Assembly: GCF_001613505.1 (NCBI RefSeq)
Contig: NZ_BDCM01000013.1
Location: 186,001 to 250,000 of the forward strand
Source of the DNA: Nocardia mikamii NBRC 108933
GTDB taxonomy: Bacteria > Actinomycetota > Actinomycetes > Mycobacteriales > Mycobacteriaceae
Length of the DNA stretch: 64,000 nt
Direction of reading: 5' to 3'
Shown in pieces: positions 33,442 to 41,594 of the stretch. The notes under the pieces are model-generated. The model was not told where the DNA came from. It searched no databases and worked only from the letters and a program-made list of their open reading frames with translations. The stretch's first letter is position 1. Each line of letters begins with the position of its first letter. Position numbers and translations under genes: made by a program.

Positions 33442-36400
33442 TCAGGCCTTGGTGATCGCGGCGCGCACACCGCCGACCACATCGGCCGCCTCGGCGCCCG
33501 CGGGCGCGAAGCTCAACTCGGTGGCGAGGATTTCCCCCGCGATGAGGTCGCGGTGGGTGCGCGCCCACTCGGCGCGCTCCTGCGGCACCTCGAGCACCAC
33601 CGTGATGCGATCGGAGACGTCGAGACCCAGCGACTTGCGGGTCTCCTGCAGATCGCGGATCAGGTCGCGGGCCCAGCCCTCGGCCTCGAGTTCCTCGGTG
33701 ACCTCCGAATTCAGCACCACCAGGCCGGCATTGCCGGGCAGGGCGGCGGTGGACTCGGGTTCGGCCGCCACCAGACGCTGGGTGTACTCCTCGGGCAGCA
33801 GCGCGATGCCGTCGTCGTGGCCGGCCACCAGCGCGGTGACCACCCCGTCGTCCTCGCGCCACTGGCCGGCCTTCACCGCCTTGATCACGCCCTGGACGTC
33901 CTTGCCCAGCCGCGGACCGGCGGCGCGGGCGTTGACGACCAGTTCGAACCGGCCGTGCGCGGCCACATCGGTGGTCAGGTCCACCTTCTTGACGTTCACC
34001 TCGTCGGCGACGAGATCGGTGAACGGACGCAGCCGCTCCGCATCGGGCGCGGCGATGGTGACCTCGGACAGCGGCAGCCGCACCCGCAGGTTCTGCGCCT
34101 TGCGCAGGCTCAACACCGTCGAGCACACCGAACGCACCTCGTCCATCGCCGACACCAACTCCGGATCGCGCGGCAGTTCGGTATCGCCCGGCCAGTCGGT
34201 CAGATGTACCGACCGCTCCCCCGTCAGCCCGCGCCAGATCACCTCGGTGATCAGTGGCAGCAGCGGCGCGGCCAGCCGGCAGGTGACCTCCAGCACGGTG
34301 TGCAGGGTGTCGATCGCGTCGCGGTCCTCCTCCCAGAACCGCGAACGCGACCGGCGCACATACCAATTGGTGAGCGCGTCGGCGAACGAACGCAGTTCGT
34401 CGCAGGCGGTGGCGATGTCGTAGACCTCGAGCGCCTCGGTCATCACATCGCGGGCCGCGGCCAGTTTGGCGAGGATGTAGCGATCGAGCACATGCGCCGA
34501 ATCCGTCCGCCACACACCAGGCTTCGAGGCGTAGAGCTGCAGGAACGTCCACGCGTTCCACAGCGGCCGCAGCGCGTGGCTCACCCCTTCGCGGATCCCG
34601 CGTTCGGTGACGATCAGGTTGCCGCCGCGCAGCACCGGCGACGCCATGAGGAACCAGCGCATGGCATCGGAGCCGTCGCGGTCGAACACCTCGTTGACGT
34701 CGGGGTAGTTGCCCTTGGACTTGGACATCTTCAACCCGTCGTCGCCGAGCACGATGCCGTGCGCCACAACGGATTTGAACGCCGACCGGTCGAACAGCGC
34801 GGTCGAGAGGACATGCAGGTTGTAGAACCATCCCCGCGTCTGCCCGTTGTACTCGACGATGAAGTCACCGGGACTGTGCGCTCGAGCAACGGACGTGCCC
34901 GCAGTGTTCGATGTGACGGCTCCGCCGTCGAACCATTCCTTGTTCTCGAACGGGTAGTGCACCTGCGCGTACGGCATCGACCCCGACTCGAACCAGCAGT
35001 CGAGCACCTCGGGGGTACGCCGCATCATCGACTTCCCGGTGGGGTCGTCGGGGTTCGGGCGCACCAGCTCGTCGATGCCCGGCCGGTGCAGATCCGCCGG
35101 GCGTACGCCGAAGTCGCGTTCCAGCTCGTCCAGCGAGCCGTACACGTCGACGCGCGGATAGGCCGGATCGTCGGAGATCCACACCGGGATCGGCGCACCC
35201 CAGTACCGGTTGCGGCTGATGTTCCAGTCGCGTGCGTTCTCGAGCCACTTACCGAACTGGCCGTCGCGGATGTGCTCGGGCACCCAGGTGATCTGCTGGT
35301 TCAGCTCCACCATGCGGTCGCGGAACTTCGTCACCGCCACGAACCACGAGGGCACCGCCATGTAGATCAGCGGCTGGCCGGAACGCCAGCTGTGCGGGTA
35401 GGAGTGCTCGATCGTCTCGTGCCGCAACAGCTTTCCGGCGGCCTTGAGGTCCTTGATGATGACCGGATTGGCGTCGAAGACCATCAGGCCCTCGTACGGC
35501 GGCACCATCGAGGTGAACTTGCCGCCGGCGTCGAGCGGCTGCACCACCTCGATACCGTTGGCGGAGGCGACATCCATGTCCTCCTCACCGAACGCGGGCG
35601 CCAGATGCACCACGCCGGTTCCGGAGTCGGTGGTCACGTAGTCGGCGTTCAGCACGCGATGCGCGTTGGGGTGGCCGAGGAAGAAGTCGAACGGGGGCCG
35701 ATAGCGCAGGCCCGCGAGCGCCGCGCCCGCATGCTCCGAGAGCACCTCGAGTCCGTCGTCGGCGGTGCCGAGTTCGCGGGCGTAGTGCGAGACTCGCTCG
35801 GCGGCCAGCACGTACCGCTTGCCGTCCTTGCCGCGCACGTGGGCGTAGGTGATGTCCGGGTGGACCGCGATCGCCAGGTTCGACGGCAGGGTCCACGGCG
35901 TGGTGGTCCAGATCAACGCGTTGGCGCCGTCGAGTTCGCCCAGCGGATGATCGGGCGCGACCTCGAGCAGCATGTCGACGGTGACCGCCGGATCCTGGCG
36001 CATCCGGTAGGCGTCGTCGAGGCGCGCCTCCTGATTCGACAGCGGCGTCTGCTCGTACCAGCTGTAGGGCAGCACCCGGAAGCCTTGGTAGACAAGCCCT
36101 TTGTCGTACAGCGACTTGAACGCCCACATCACCGACTCCATGAAGTCGAGATCGAGGGTCTTGTAGTCGTTGTCGAAGTCGACCCACCGTGCTTGGCGTG
36201 TCACATAGTCACGCCACTGATTGGTGTAACGAAGCACAGAGGATTTACACGCGGCATTGAATTCCGCGAGGCCCATCGCGTCGATCTGTGATTTGTCCGT
36301 GATACCGAGTTGCTTCTCCGCTTCGATTTCCGCGGGCAATCCGTGTGTGTCCCAACCGAAGCGCCGTTCGACACGCTTACCGCGCATCGTCTGGAACCGT

Positions 36401-36744
36401 GGAACCAAATCCTTCACATATCCGGTGAGCAGATGTCCGTAATGCGGCAAACCGTTGGCGAACGGCGGGCCGTCGTAGAAGACGAACTCGTCGCAGTTCT
36501 CCCGGGCGGTAGCGACGGGCCCGGAGGCGGCGGCCTGCGTAACCCCGGAGGGGCCCGCGGACGCCGAAGAAGACACAGCACGGTTGTCGATGCTGGCACG
36601 GAAGGTGTCGTCGGCGGCCCAGTAGTCCAGCACCCGGCGCTCGAGCTCCGGGAACGACACGCTCGCGCCCTGCCGCGAGCCGGCGTCCGCATCGCTGAAG
36701 TCGACGCGGGGATAGGCGTTGCGGGTGGATGTCTCGTCCGCCAT
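33442..36744 (-). CDS. ileS: Isoleucyl-tRNA synthetase
   Basis: A 1100-residue class I synthetase charging tRNA-Ile. The HIGH motif is HYGH (101-104) in GPPFANGLPHYGHLL, and the KMSKS motif appears as LKMSKSKGNYP. An editing domain lies between them, and the C-terminal anticodon-binding region starts near residue 800. Two inserts unlike most homologues are visible: an Ala/Ser/Gly-rich stretch at about 57-82 just before the catalytic fold, and about 15 residues (VTSNTAGTSVARAHS) before GDFIVEYNGQTRGWFYNL. The long 5' leader carries a T-box, so translation should rise when uncharged tRNA-Ile accumulates. It is the type usually resistant or sensitive to mupirocin depending on subclass, which I cannot decide. 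Confidence 0.96.
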   Translation of the reverse strand: MADETSTRNAYPRVDFSDADAGSRQGASVSFPELERRVLDYWAADDTFRASIDNRAVSSSASAGPSGVTQAAASGPVATARENCDEFVFYDGPPFANGLPHYGHLLTGYVKDLVPRFQTMRGKRVERRFGWDTHGLPAEIEAEKQLGITDKSQIDAMGLAEFNAACKSSVLRYTNQWRDYVTRQARWVDFDNDYKTLDLDFMESVMWAFKSLYDKGLVYQGFRVLPYSWYEQTPLSNQEARLDDAYRMRQDPAVTVDMLLEVAPDHPLGELDGANALIWTTTPWTLPSNLAIAVHPDITYAHVRGKDGKRYVLAAERVSHYARELGTADDGLEVLSEHAGAALAGLRYRPPFDFFLGHPNAHRVLNADYVTTDSGTGVVHLAPAFGEEDMDVASANGIEVVQPLDAGGKFTSMVPPYEGLMVFDANPVIIKDLKAAGKLLRHETIEHSYPHSWRSGQPLIYMAVPSWFVAVTKFRDRMVELNQQITWVPEHIRDGQFGKWLENARDWNISRNRYWGAPIPVWISDDPAYPRVDVYGSLDELERDFGVRPADLHRPGIDELVRPNPDDPTGKSMMRRTPEVLDCWFESGSMPYAQVHYPFENKEWFDGGAVTSNTAGTSVARAHSPGDFIVEYNGQTRGWFYNLHVLSTALFDRSAFKSVVAHGIVLGDDGLKMSKSKGNYPDVNEVFDRDGSDAMRWFLMASPVLRGGNLIVTERGIREGVSHALRPLWNAWTFLQLYASKPGVWRTDSAHVLDRYILAKLAAARDVMTEALEVYDIATACDELRSFADALTNWYVRRSRSRFWEEDRDAIDTLHTVLEVTCRLAAPLLPLITEVIWRGLTGERSVHLTDWPGDTELPRDPELVSAMDEVRSVCSTVLSLRKAQNLRVRLPLSEVTIAAPDAERLRPFTDLVADEVNVKKVDLTTDVAAHGRFELVVNARAAGPRLGKDVQGVIKAVKAGQWREDDGVVTALVAGHDDGIALLPEEYTQRLVAAEPESTAALPGNAGLVVLNSEVTEELEAEGWARDLIRDLQETRKSLGLDVSDRITVVLEVPQERAEWARTHRDLIAGEILATELSFAPAGAEAADVVGGVRAAITKA

Positions 36745-36984
36745 GGCGGCTGTGGTCTCCCTCGTGCCAGTGCGCGCGTTCGGCGCAGTCGGTGGGCACG
36801 GGGACGACCTCGGCGCCTGTGCGCCGCTGCCGCGGTACCACCCCGCTTGTCCGGGCCGGATGTTCCGGCGGGCGGACCTCTCGTTGCGAGCTGTGACGGG
36901 CTCACCCGTTCGGTTCTACTGGGCGCCTGTGGCGCCGTTCTTCCGAAGGCTCCCCGGTGATGGCCGGATCACTGCCGATCTACA
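36745..36984 (-). promoter_or_regulatory. T-box riboswitch leader of ileS
   Basis: The minus-strand leader contains the almost invariant T-box sequence GGGUGGUACCGCGG (about 36829-36844), where the bulge pairs with the tRNA acceptor end. An upstream stem I region carries GGCCAUCACCGGGGAGCC, in which AUC is the likely isoleucine specifier. A -10-like TACAAT at 36991-36996 places the RNA start near 36984. Actinobacterial ileS T-boxes act mainly on translation initiation by sequestering the ribosome site; that mode is inferred here. Confidence 0.9.
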
Positions 36985-37053
36985 GGTTTGATTGTAGCCA
37001 GTGCGGGCAACGTTATTTCCGTGCCCTGTTGCCGCCCTGTTCACCGTGCCCGC

Positions 37054-37254
37054 TCAGCGTTTGGCGTGACGGCCGGGACGTGATTGCGGGCCTTCCTCGG
37101 GTTCCCGCATGGCCAGCGCGCTGACCAGCAGCAGGACCGCACCGATCACGCAGACGACGATGCAACCCCACGCCCAGATCACCGATCCGGTGGTCAACGC
37201 CGTCACCAGCAGGGCGAAGCCGATCGCGGCCAGGACGAGCGTCAGAACGAGCAT
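37054..37254 (-). CDS. Small two-span membrane protein
   Basis: A 66-residue protein with two hydrophobic helices (about 3-22 and 28-46) and a basic, Pro/Gly-rich tail ending in RPGRHAKR. The start is the ATG at 37254, six bases after AGGGG. It follows wag31 on the same strand, where mycobacteria carry a small membrane protein gene (Rv2144c), so a link to growth or division is possible but not shown. No named domain was recognised. Confidence 0.7.
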   Translation of the reverse strand: MLVLTLVLAAIGFALLVTALTTGSVIWAWGCIVVCVIGAVLLLVSALAMREPEEGPQSRPGRHAKR

Positions 37255-37388
37255 GGTCACCCCCTAGGCGGGCAGGGCGGGCCGCGTCGCCCCGGAGGGG
37301 CCTGGCGGCTCGGCAGAACTACGACCACACAGCGGCATGCGACGCCGGACCCCGTCGTATCGGCGGGGTGGCGGGCACCCGGGACGAG

Positions 37389-38222
37389 CTACTTGCCACC
37401 CTTGGCGAACGACGCCGGACCATGGCTGTTCGATACCGCCTCGAAGGCCTCGCCACCGTCGACCGGCACGGCCGAACCGCGGTTCTCCAGCTCCTCGAGC
37501 TGCGATTCCAGGTAGGACTTCAGCCGCACCCGGTACTCGCGCTCGAAGGTCTTCAGCTGCTCGATGCGGCTCTCCAGCACGCTGCGCTGCTGGGTGATGG
37601 TGGCCATGATCTCGGTGTGCTTGCGCTCGGCGTCGGCCTGCAGGGCGTCGGCCTTCTCCTTGGCCTGGCGAAGCTGGCTGTCGGAACGGGTCTGCGCGTC
37701 CGAAAGCAGCGAGTCGGCCTTCTGCCGCGCCTCGCCGACCATCGCGTCCGAGCGGGTCTGCGCTTCACTGACCATTCGCTCGGAATTCGCCCGGGCGTTG
37801 GAGAGCAGCTGTTCGGCCTCGGCCTTGGCGTCGGTGGTGAGCCGGTCGGCCATCTCCTGCGCCAGGCTCAGCACCTTCGCGGCCTGCAGATTCGCATCCG
37901 CGGCGGAATTGTCCTTGGGGGCCACCGGCGCGGGGGCCGGCACCGGCACCGGCGGCGCCACGGGCGCGGGCTTCGGCGGTTCCGGTTGCGGCGGAGCGGG
38001 TTTCACCGCCTGCGGCGCGGGACGCGACTTCTTGGCATCCGCCAATTCGGCATCCAGCTCAGCAACCCGCTGGCGCAGGTCCGCATTCTCCTCGATGAGG
38101 CGCGAGAGCTCCTGTTCGACCAAGTCGAGGAAGGCGTCGACTTCATCCTCGTTGTAGCCGCGCTTCCCGATCGGCGGTTTGCTGAACGCGACGTTGTGCA
38201 CATCGGCTGGAGTCAGCGGCAT
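37389..38222 (-). CDS. wag31: DivIVA-family polar growth protein Wag31
   Basis: A 277-residue coiled-coil scaffold that marks cell poles and recruits the elongation machinery. The N-terminal DivIVA membrane-binding motif is MPLTPADVHNVAFSKPPIGKRGYNEDEVDAFLD, a first coiled coil follows to about residue 65, then a Pro/Ala/Val-rich linker (about 68-108) and a long coiled coil (about 112-250) of repeated Ala/Glu/Ser/Arg heptads. This is the standard Wag31 layout at the end of the dcw cluster. Essential in mycobacteria. Confidence 0.95.
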   Translation of the reverse strand: MPLTPADVHNVAFSKPPIGKRGYNEDEVDAFLDLVEQELSRLIEENADLRQRVAELDAELADAKKSRPAPQAVKPAPPQPEPPKPAPVAPPVPVPAPAPVAPKDNSAADANLQAAKVLSLAQEMADRLTTDAKAEAEQLLSNARANSERMVSEAQTRSDAMVGEARQKADSLLSDAQTRSDSQLRQAKEKADALQADAERKHTEIMATITQQRSVLESRIEQLKTFEREYRVRLKSYLESQLEELENRGSAVPVDGGEAFEAVSNSHGPASFAKGGK

Positions 38223-38297
38223 GGAAGGATCCCTTCGCGCTTCGTACGGAGATCTAACGTAGATCTTCTAGCAAGCTCTTCTTCTCGGCCCATTCTG

Positions 38298-38600
38298 TCA
38301 CACCGGAGCTATCGGCTGCCCGAGCCTGCTGACGATGGACATGAGAATGAACACGATGAAAAGCAGGACCATAATCGACAGATCCAGGCGAATTCCTCCC
38401 AAGTTCACGGGAGGTATCAGGCGCCTCAGCAGTTTCACCGGCGGATCGGTGATCGTGAAGATCGCCTCCAGAACGACGGCGACGAACCCCCGCGGATGCC
38501 AGTCGCGCGCAAAGCTGCGGATGAACTCCACGATCACTCGGCTGATCAGCAACAGCCAGAAGAGGAACAGGAGTACATACAGCACCTGAAACAAGGCCAC
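38298..38600 (-). CDS. YggT family membrane protein
   Basis: A 100-residue YggT protein with two to three hydrophobic helices: YVLLFLFWLLLISRVIVEFI, then the conserved ITDPPVKLLRRLIPPVNLGGIRLDLSIMVLLFIVFIL. The family is of uncertain function, with ties to osmotic shock tolerance in E. coli and a conserved position between sepF and divIVA in Gram-positives. A GTG start at 38600. Probably part of the sepF-wag31 transcript. Confidence 0.9.
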   Translation of the reverse strand: MALFQVLYVLLFLFWLLLISRVIVEFIRSFARDWHPRGFVAVVLEAIFTITDPPVKLLRRLIPPVNLGGIRLDLSIMVLLFIVFILMSIVSRLGQPIAPV

Positions 38601-38722
38601 CTGTCCACTTTGCCTCAGATTCGGTGTCCTGCAAACTCCCCGCGCCGTGCATTCGGCGTCATTTCCCCCCGTAGCGGCTCACCCGACCGGGGCCGCCGCC
38701 GCGCGCGGCACCCGGTTCGGGG

Positions 38723-39526
38723 TTATTTCTGGTTGTAGAAGCCGTTTTCGGCGATGCGCCGCCGCTCCTCGGCCGATACATCGACATCCGACGGTGAGAG
38801 CAGGAACACCTTGGTGGCCACCTTGTCGAACGAACCACGCAGCGCGAAGGCCAGTCCGGCGGCGAAATCCACCAGGCGGCGCGCGTCGGCGTTGCTCATC
38901 TCGACCAGGTCCATGATGACGGGCGTACCGTCACGGAAACGCTCACCGATGATCGCGGCCTCGGCATAGGTGCGCGGACGCAGTGTCGTGATCTTGGACA
39001 ACGGTCCTCCGTCCTCGAAGACGGGGGCGCGGCGCGGAGCCGGCTCGAACCGGGCGCGCTCCTCCATCCGCCGCTCTTCCATCCGGCGTTCGGCCTCGGG
39101 ATCGACCGCCAGCGCACCGTGCGTGGTGCCACGCACCATCGGAGTGCCACCGCCGAGTCCGCGCGAGCGGCCCGAGGGTGCGGATTCGATCCGGGTCGGG
39201 CGGCGCAGGGGCTCGTAGCGGTCGTCGGAGTAGGACTCGTCGGCGAACTCCGAGCGGCGCGGCACCGTGTAGCCGGGCTGATAGGGCGCCTTGTACGCCG
39301 GCTCCGGGTAGCCCGGATCATCGGCGAAGCGGTCGTCACCGAAACGCGAGCGCCCGGCGTCGTACGGATCGTCGCCGAAACGCGAGCGGCGCGCGCCGCG
39401 GTCGTCCGCCCCCAGCGGGCCACGGTCGTCGATACCCCGAGGGCCACGGTCGTCGACGTAGTCGTCCTCGTATTCCTCGAGCGGGACCATGCCGAAGTAG
39501 GCCTTGAACCTGTGCAGCGTACTCAT
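38723..39526 (-). CDS. sepF: Cell division protein SepF
   Basis: SepF links FtsZ to the membrane and is the main FtsZ anchor in actinobacteria lacking FtsA and ZipA. The N-terminal amphipathic helix STLHRFKAYFGMVP (2-15) fits membrane insertion, and the C-terminal SepF fold (about 175-267) has ITTLRPRTYAEAAIIGERFRDGTPVIMDL. The 267 residues exceed typical SepF (150-240) because the linker (about 18-170) is expanded with repeats such as DDRGP and SRFGDD. Its ATG overlaps the stop of a 27-codon leader ORF. Confidence 0.95.
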   Translation of the reverse strand: MSTLHRFKAYFGMVPLEEYEDDYVDDRGPRGIDDRGPLGADDRGARRSRFGDDPYDAGRSRFGDDRFADDPGYPEPAYKAPYQPGYTVPRRSEFADESYSDDRYEPLRRPTRIESAPSGRSRGLGGGTPMVRGTTHGALAVDPEAERRMEERRMEERARFEPAPRRAPVFEDGGPLSKITTLRPRTYAEAAIIGERFRDGTPVIMDLVEMSNADARRLVDFAAGLAFALRGSFDKVATKVFLLSPSDVDVSAEERRRIAENGFYNQK

Positions 39527-39606
39527 GCTCCCACCTCACTAACGCTGGGCTCCAGCACGAGCATGCTCGTGGCTGCGCTGATGTCTCGCTCGCTACGCTC
39601 GCTCAT
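39523..39606 (-). CDS. Possible 27-residue leader peptide overlapping sepF start
   Basis: An ATG at 39606 opens a 27-codon frame encoding MSERSERDISAATSML followed by VLEPSVSEVGA. Its stop overlaps the sepF start codon as ATGA, the coupling geometry used throughout this cluster. An upstream purine run AGGAAGG lies 9 or more bases before the ATG. The N-terminal MSERSER is produced by a repeated GAGCGAGCG element, and the reading frame also spans a perfect 16-base palindrome (39556-39571). No homology basis; it could be a true coupling peptide or a chance frame. Confidence 0.4.
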   Translation of the reverse strand: MSERSERDISAATSMLVLEPSVSEVGA

Positions 39607-39713
39607 CCTGGTCGACCTTCCTACGGCCCCGACTGACCTGGGGTGTTGAAGTCCTGCTCAGTCCTCGTCAGCCCCAAGCATATGTTTCGAATGTGACTGA
39701 TGAGGTTTCTTTG

Positions 39714-40484
39714 CTACTGCGAGGTTATCGGTCGTTCGCCCATGAGAGCAGTACCGACACGCACGCAGGTAGACCCGTGTCGAATGGCGACCTCCAGGTC
39801 GCCCGACATGCCCGCCGACAATTCGGTCGCGCCCGGATGCGCGGCCAGCAGCGTGCGGTGCAGACCGGCCAGTTCGGCGAACGCCGCGTCCGGCTCCGCG
39901 CCCAGCGGCGGAATCGCCATCAGGCCCGCGAGCTGCAGATTCTCGGATTTCGCGACCTGATCGGCCAGCATCGGGAGATCATCCGGGACGACGCCGCCGC
40001 GCGCCGGATCGCGATCCAGGCTCACTTGCAGTAGCACACGCAGCGGATCCGAGCGCGCTCCCTCCGCACGTGCGGCCGCCGTGGCGGTGTCAAGGGCCCT
40101 CACCAGACGCTCCGAATCCACCGAGTGCACCGTATCGGCCCAGCGCACAACCGATTTCGCCTTGTTGCGCTGCAGTCGGCCGATCATGTGCCAGCGCATC
40201 TGCGCCAGATGTCCTAATGAGGCCACCTTCGCGGAGGCCTCCTGTTCCCGCGATTCACCGAATTCCCGGCGCCCGAGCCGATACAGGATCTCCACGTCGG
40301 AGGCCGGGAAGTATTTGGTCACCGGCAGCAACCGGACGGTGTCACGATCGCGCCCGGCAGCGCGGCACGCGGCGTCGATGCGGTGTTCCAGGCGGGTGAG
40401 CGCGGCGGCGAGTCCGGCCTCACGGGACTGCGGCGCGCCCGGCCCGGATTCGGTTGTGCCGAGCCCGGATTCGGCGTGGTTCAC
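39714..40484 (-). CDS. yggS: YggS/PROSC family PLP-binding protein
   Basis: A 256-residue protein of the alanine-racemase-like TIM-barrel family that binds PLP on Lys57 (LLPVTKYFP) and maintains vitamin B6 and amino acid homeostasis without known catalysis. RRFGESREQE-type signature appears as REFGESREQEASAKV, and WHMIGRLQRNKAKSV follows. The GTG start at 40484 overlaps the pgeF stop by four bases. An N-terminal stretch of about 22 residues before the fold is Gly/Ser-rich. It keeps its conserved place between pgeF and sepF. Confidence 0.93.
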   Translation of the reverse strand: MNHAESGLGTTESGPGAPQSREAGLAAALTRLEHRIDAACRAAGRDRDTVRLLPVTKYFPASDVEILYRLGRREFGESREQEASAKVASLGHLAQMRWHMIGRLQRNKAKSVVRWADTVHSVDSERLVRALDTATAAARAEGARSDPLRVLLQVSLDRDPARGGVVPDDLPMLADQVAKSENLQLAGLMAIPPLGAEPDAAFAELAGLHRTLLAAHPGATELSAGMSGDLEVAIRHGSTCVRVGTALMGERPITSQ

Positions 40485-41206
40485 CGGTTCTCCTCCATCC
40501 AGATCACCCCGGCGATGCGGCCGGTGGGCGCGCCGCGGCGGTGGCTGAACAGAGTGGCGTCGGAGATGGTGGAGCGTGGATCGACCGCGACCGCGCCGAC
40601 CCCGGCCGCTTCCAGCTGACGACGGATTCCGGCTCGCAGATCCAGCCCAGGCGTACCGCGCCGGGTCGTGGTGGCGCTGCCGGGCAGATGGGCCTCGACG
40701 TCGTCGCGCATGGCGGCGGGCACCTCGTAGTCCTCGCCAGCGGCGGCCGGGCCGAGGAAGGCGCCGATGCGGTGCGGCTGGGCGCCGACCGAGATCATCG
40801 CCTCGAGGACCTTCGGGACGATTCCGATGCGGGCGCCGACGCGTCCGGCGTGCACCGCCGCGATCACCCCGGCCTCGTCGTCGGACATCAGCAGGGGGAC
40901 GCAATCGGCGGTCAGCACCACCAGCGCGAGATTCGGCACGGTGGTGACGAGCGCGTCGGTCACCGGTACCGGTTCGGCACGCGGGCCGTCGACGATCTCG
41001 ACGTTGCGGCTGTGCACCTGTTCCATCCACACCAGGCGGCCGGGCGGCAGGCCGATGCCCTCGGCGAGACGTATCCTGTTGCGCCGCACCGCTTCCGGAT
41101 CGTCGCCGACATGGTCGCCCAGGTTGAACGAGTCGAAGGGCGCCGCCGAGAACCCACCGGCCCGCGTGGTCGTCACCCGTCGCGTCCGAACCGAAGCCTG
41201 TGTCAT
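40481..41206 (-). CDS. pgeF: Peptidoglycan editing factor / multicopper-like laccase-domain protein
   Basis: A 241-residue YfiH-type protein. In E. coli PgeF removes misincorporated amino acids from peptidoglycan precursors; others show purine nucleoside or polyphenol oxidase activity. Metal ligands are present: His in QVHSRN, Cys in LTADCVPLL and His in AAVHAGRVG. Two family positions differ: the usual VHAGWRG reads VHAGRVG, and the C-terminal RCT-type motif reads RSTISDATLFSHRR, lacking the Cys. The ATG at 41206 starts conserved MTQASVRTRRV. A gap and a terminator separate it from ftsZ, so it probably begins a new transcript. Confidence 0.9.
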   Translation of the reverse strand: MTQASVRTRRVTTTRAGGFSAAPFDSFNLGDHVGDDPEAVRRNRIRLAEGIGLPPGRLVWMEQVHSRNVEIVDGPRAEPVPVTDALVTTVPNLALVVLTADCVPLLMSDDEAGVIAAVHAGRVGARIGIVPKVLEAMISVGAQPHRIGAFLGPAAAGEDYEVPAAMRDDVEAHLPGSATTTRRGTPGLDLRAGIRRQLEAAGVGAVAVDPRSTISDATLFSHRRGAPTGRIAGVIWMEENR

Positions 41207-41546
41207 ATCTCCGAGATTAATAGGCCGCGCCGGTTCGGAGTCGAGCCCGCCGCCGAGTGATCCGGAACGGATGTGGCGAGGCGGCGGAACGGGGCACAAC
41301 GCGAGCATGACCGCCGAAGTACCCACGGCGTGCGAGTTCATGCACACGACAATGCCGCCACCCGAGATCGCCGCGTTCACCACCGCCGGGTGCGATGCCT
41401 TCCCTCGCGGTGTCCGGTATCACACATCGTCGCCATGGACATCGCCGGCGGCATCCGGACCTACACCAGACCGCCCGCGCGGTGCCGGACCGCCGGAATG
41501 GGGGTGGCACACGGGGTTTCGGTCGGCCTCCCCGGGCCGCGAACGC
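41207..41546. other. Gap upstream of pgeF
   Basis: No supported gene. The region follows the ftsZ terminator and should contain the promoter for pgeF-yggS-sepF-yggT-wag31. I recognise no operator or RNA motif. Confidence 0.4.
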
Positions 41547-41579
41547 CGCTGCCCCCTCCGAAAACGTCGGAGGGGGCAG
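41547..41579 (-). terminator. ftsZ terminator
   Basis: GCTGCCCCCTCCGA (41547-41560) and TCGGAGGGGGCAGC (41566-41579) form a perfect 14-bp stem with a 5-base loop, 15 bases past the ftsZ stop. It marks the likely end of the mraZ-ftsZ transcript. Confidence 0.85.
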
Positions 41580-41594
41580 CGAGATCGGCGTCTG

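Noticed and set aside
32953..36291. Long plus-strand frame of about 1110 codons over ileS and the tandem repeat
   Set aside because: Antisense to the well-supported ileS, with no recognisable protein family.
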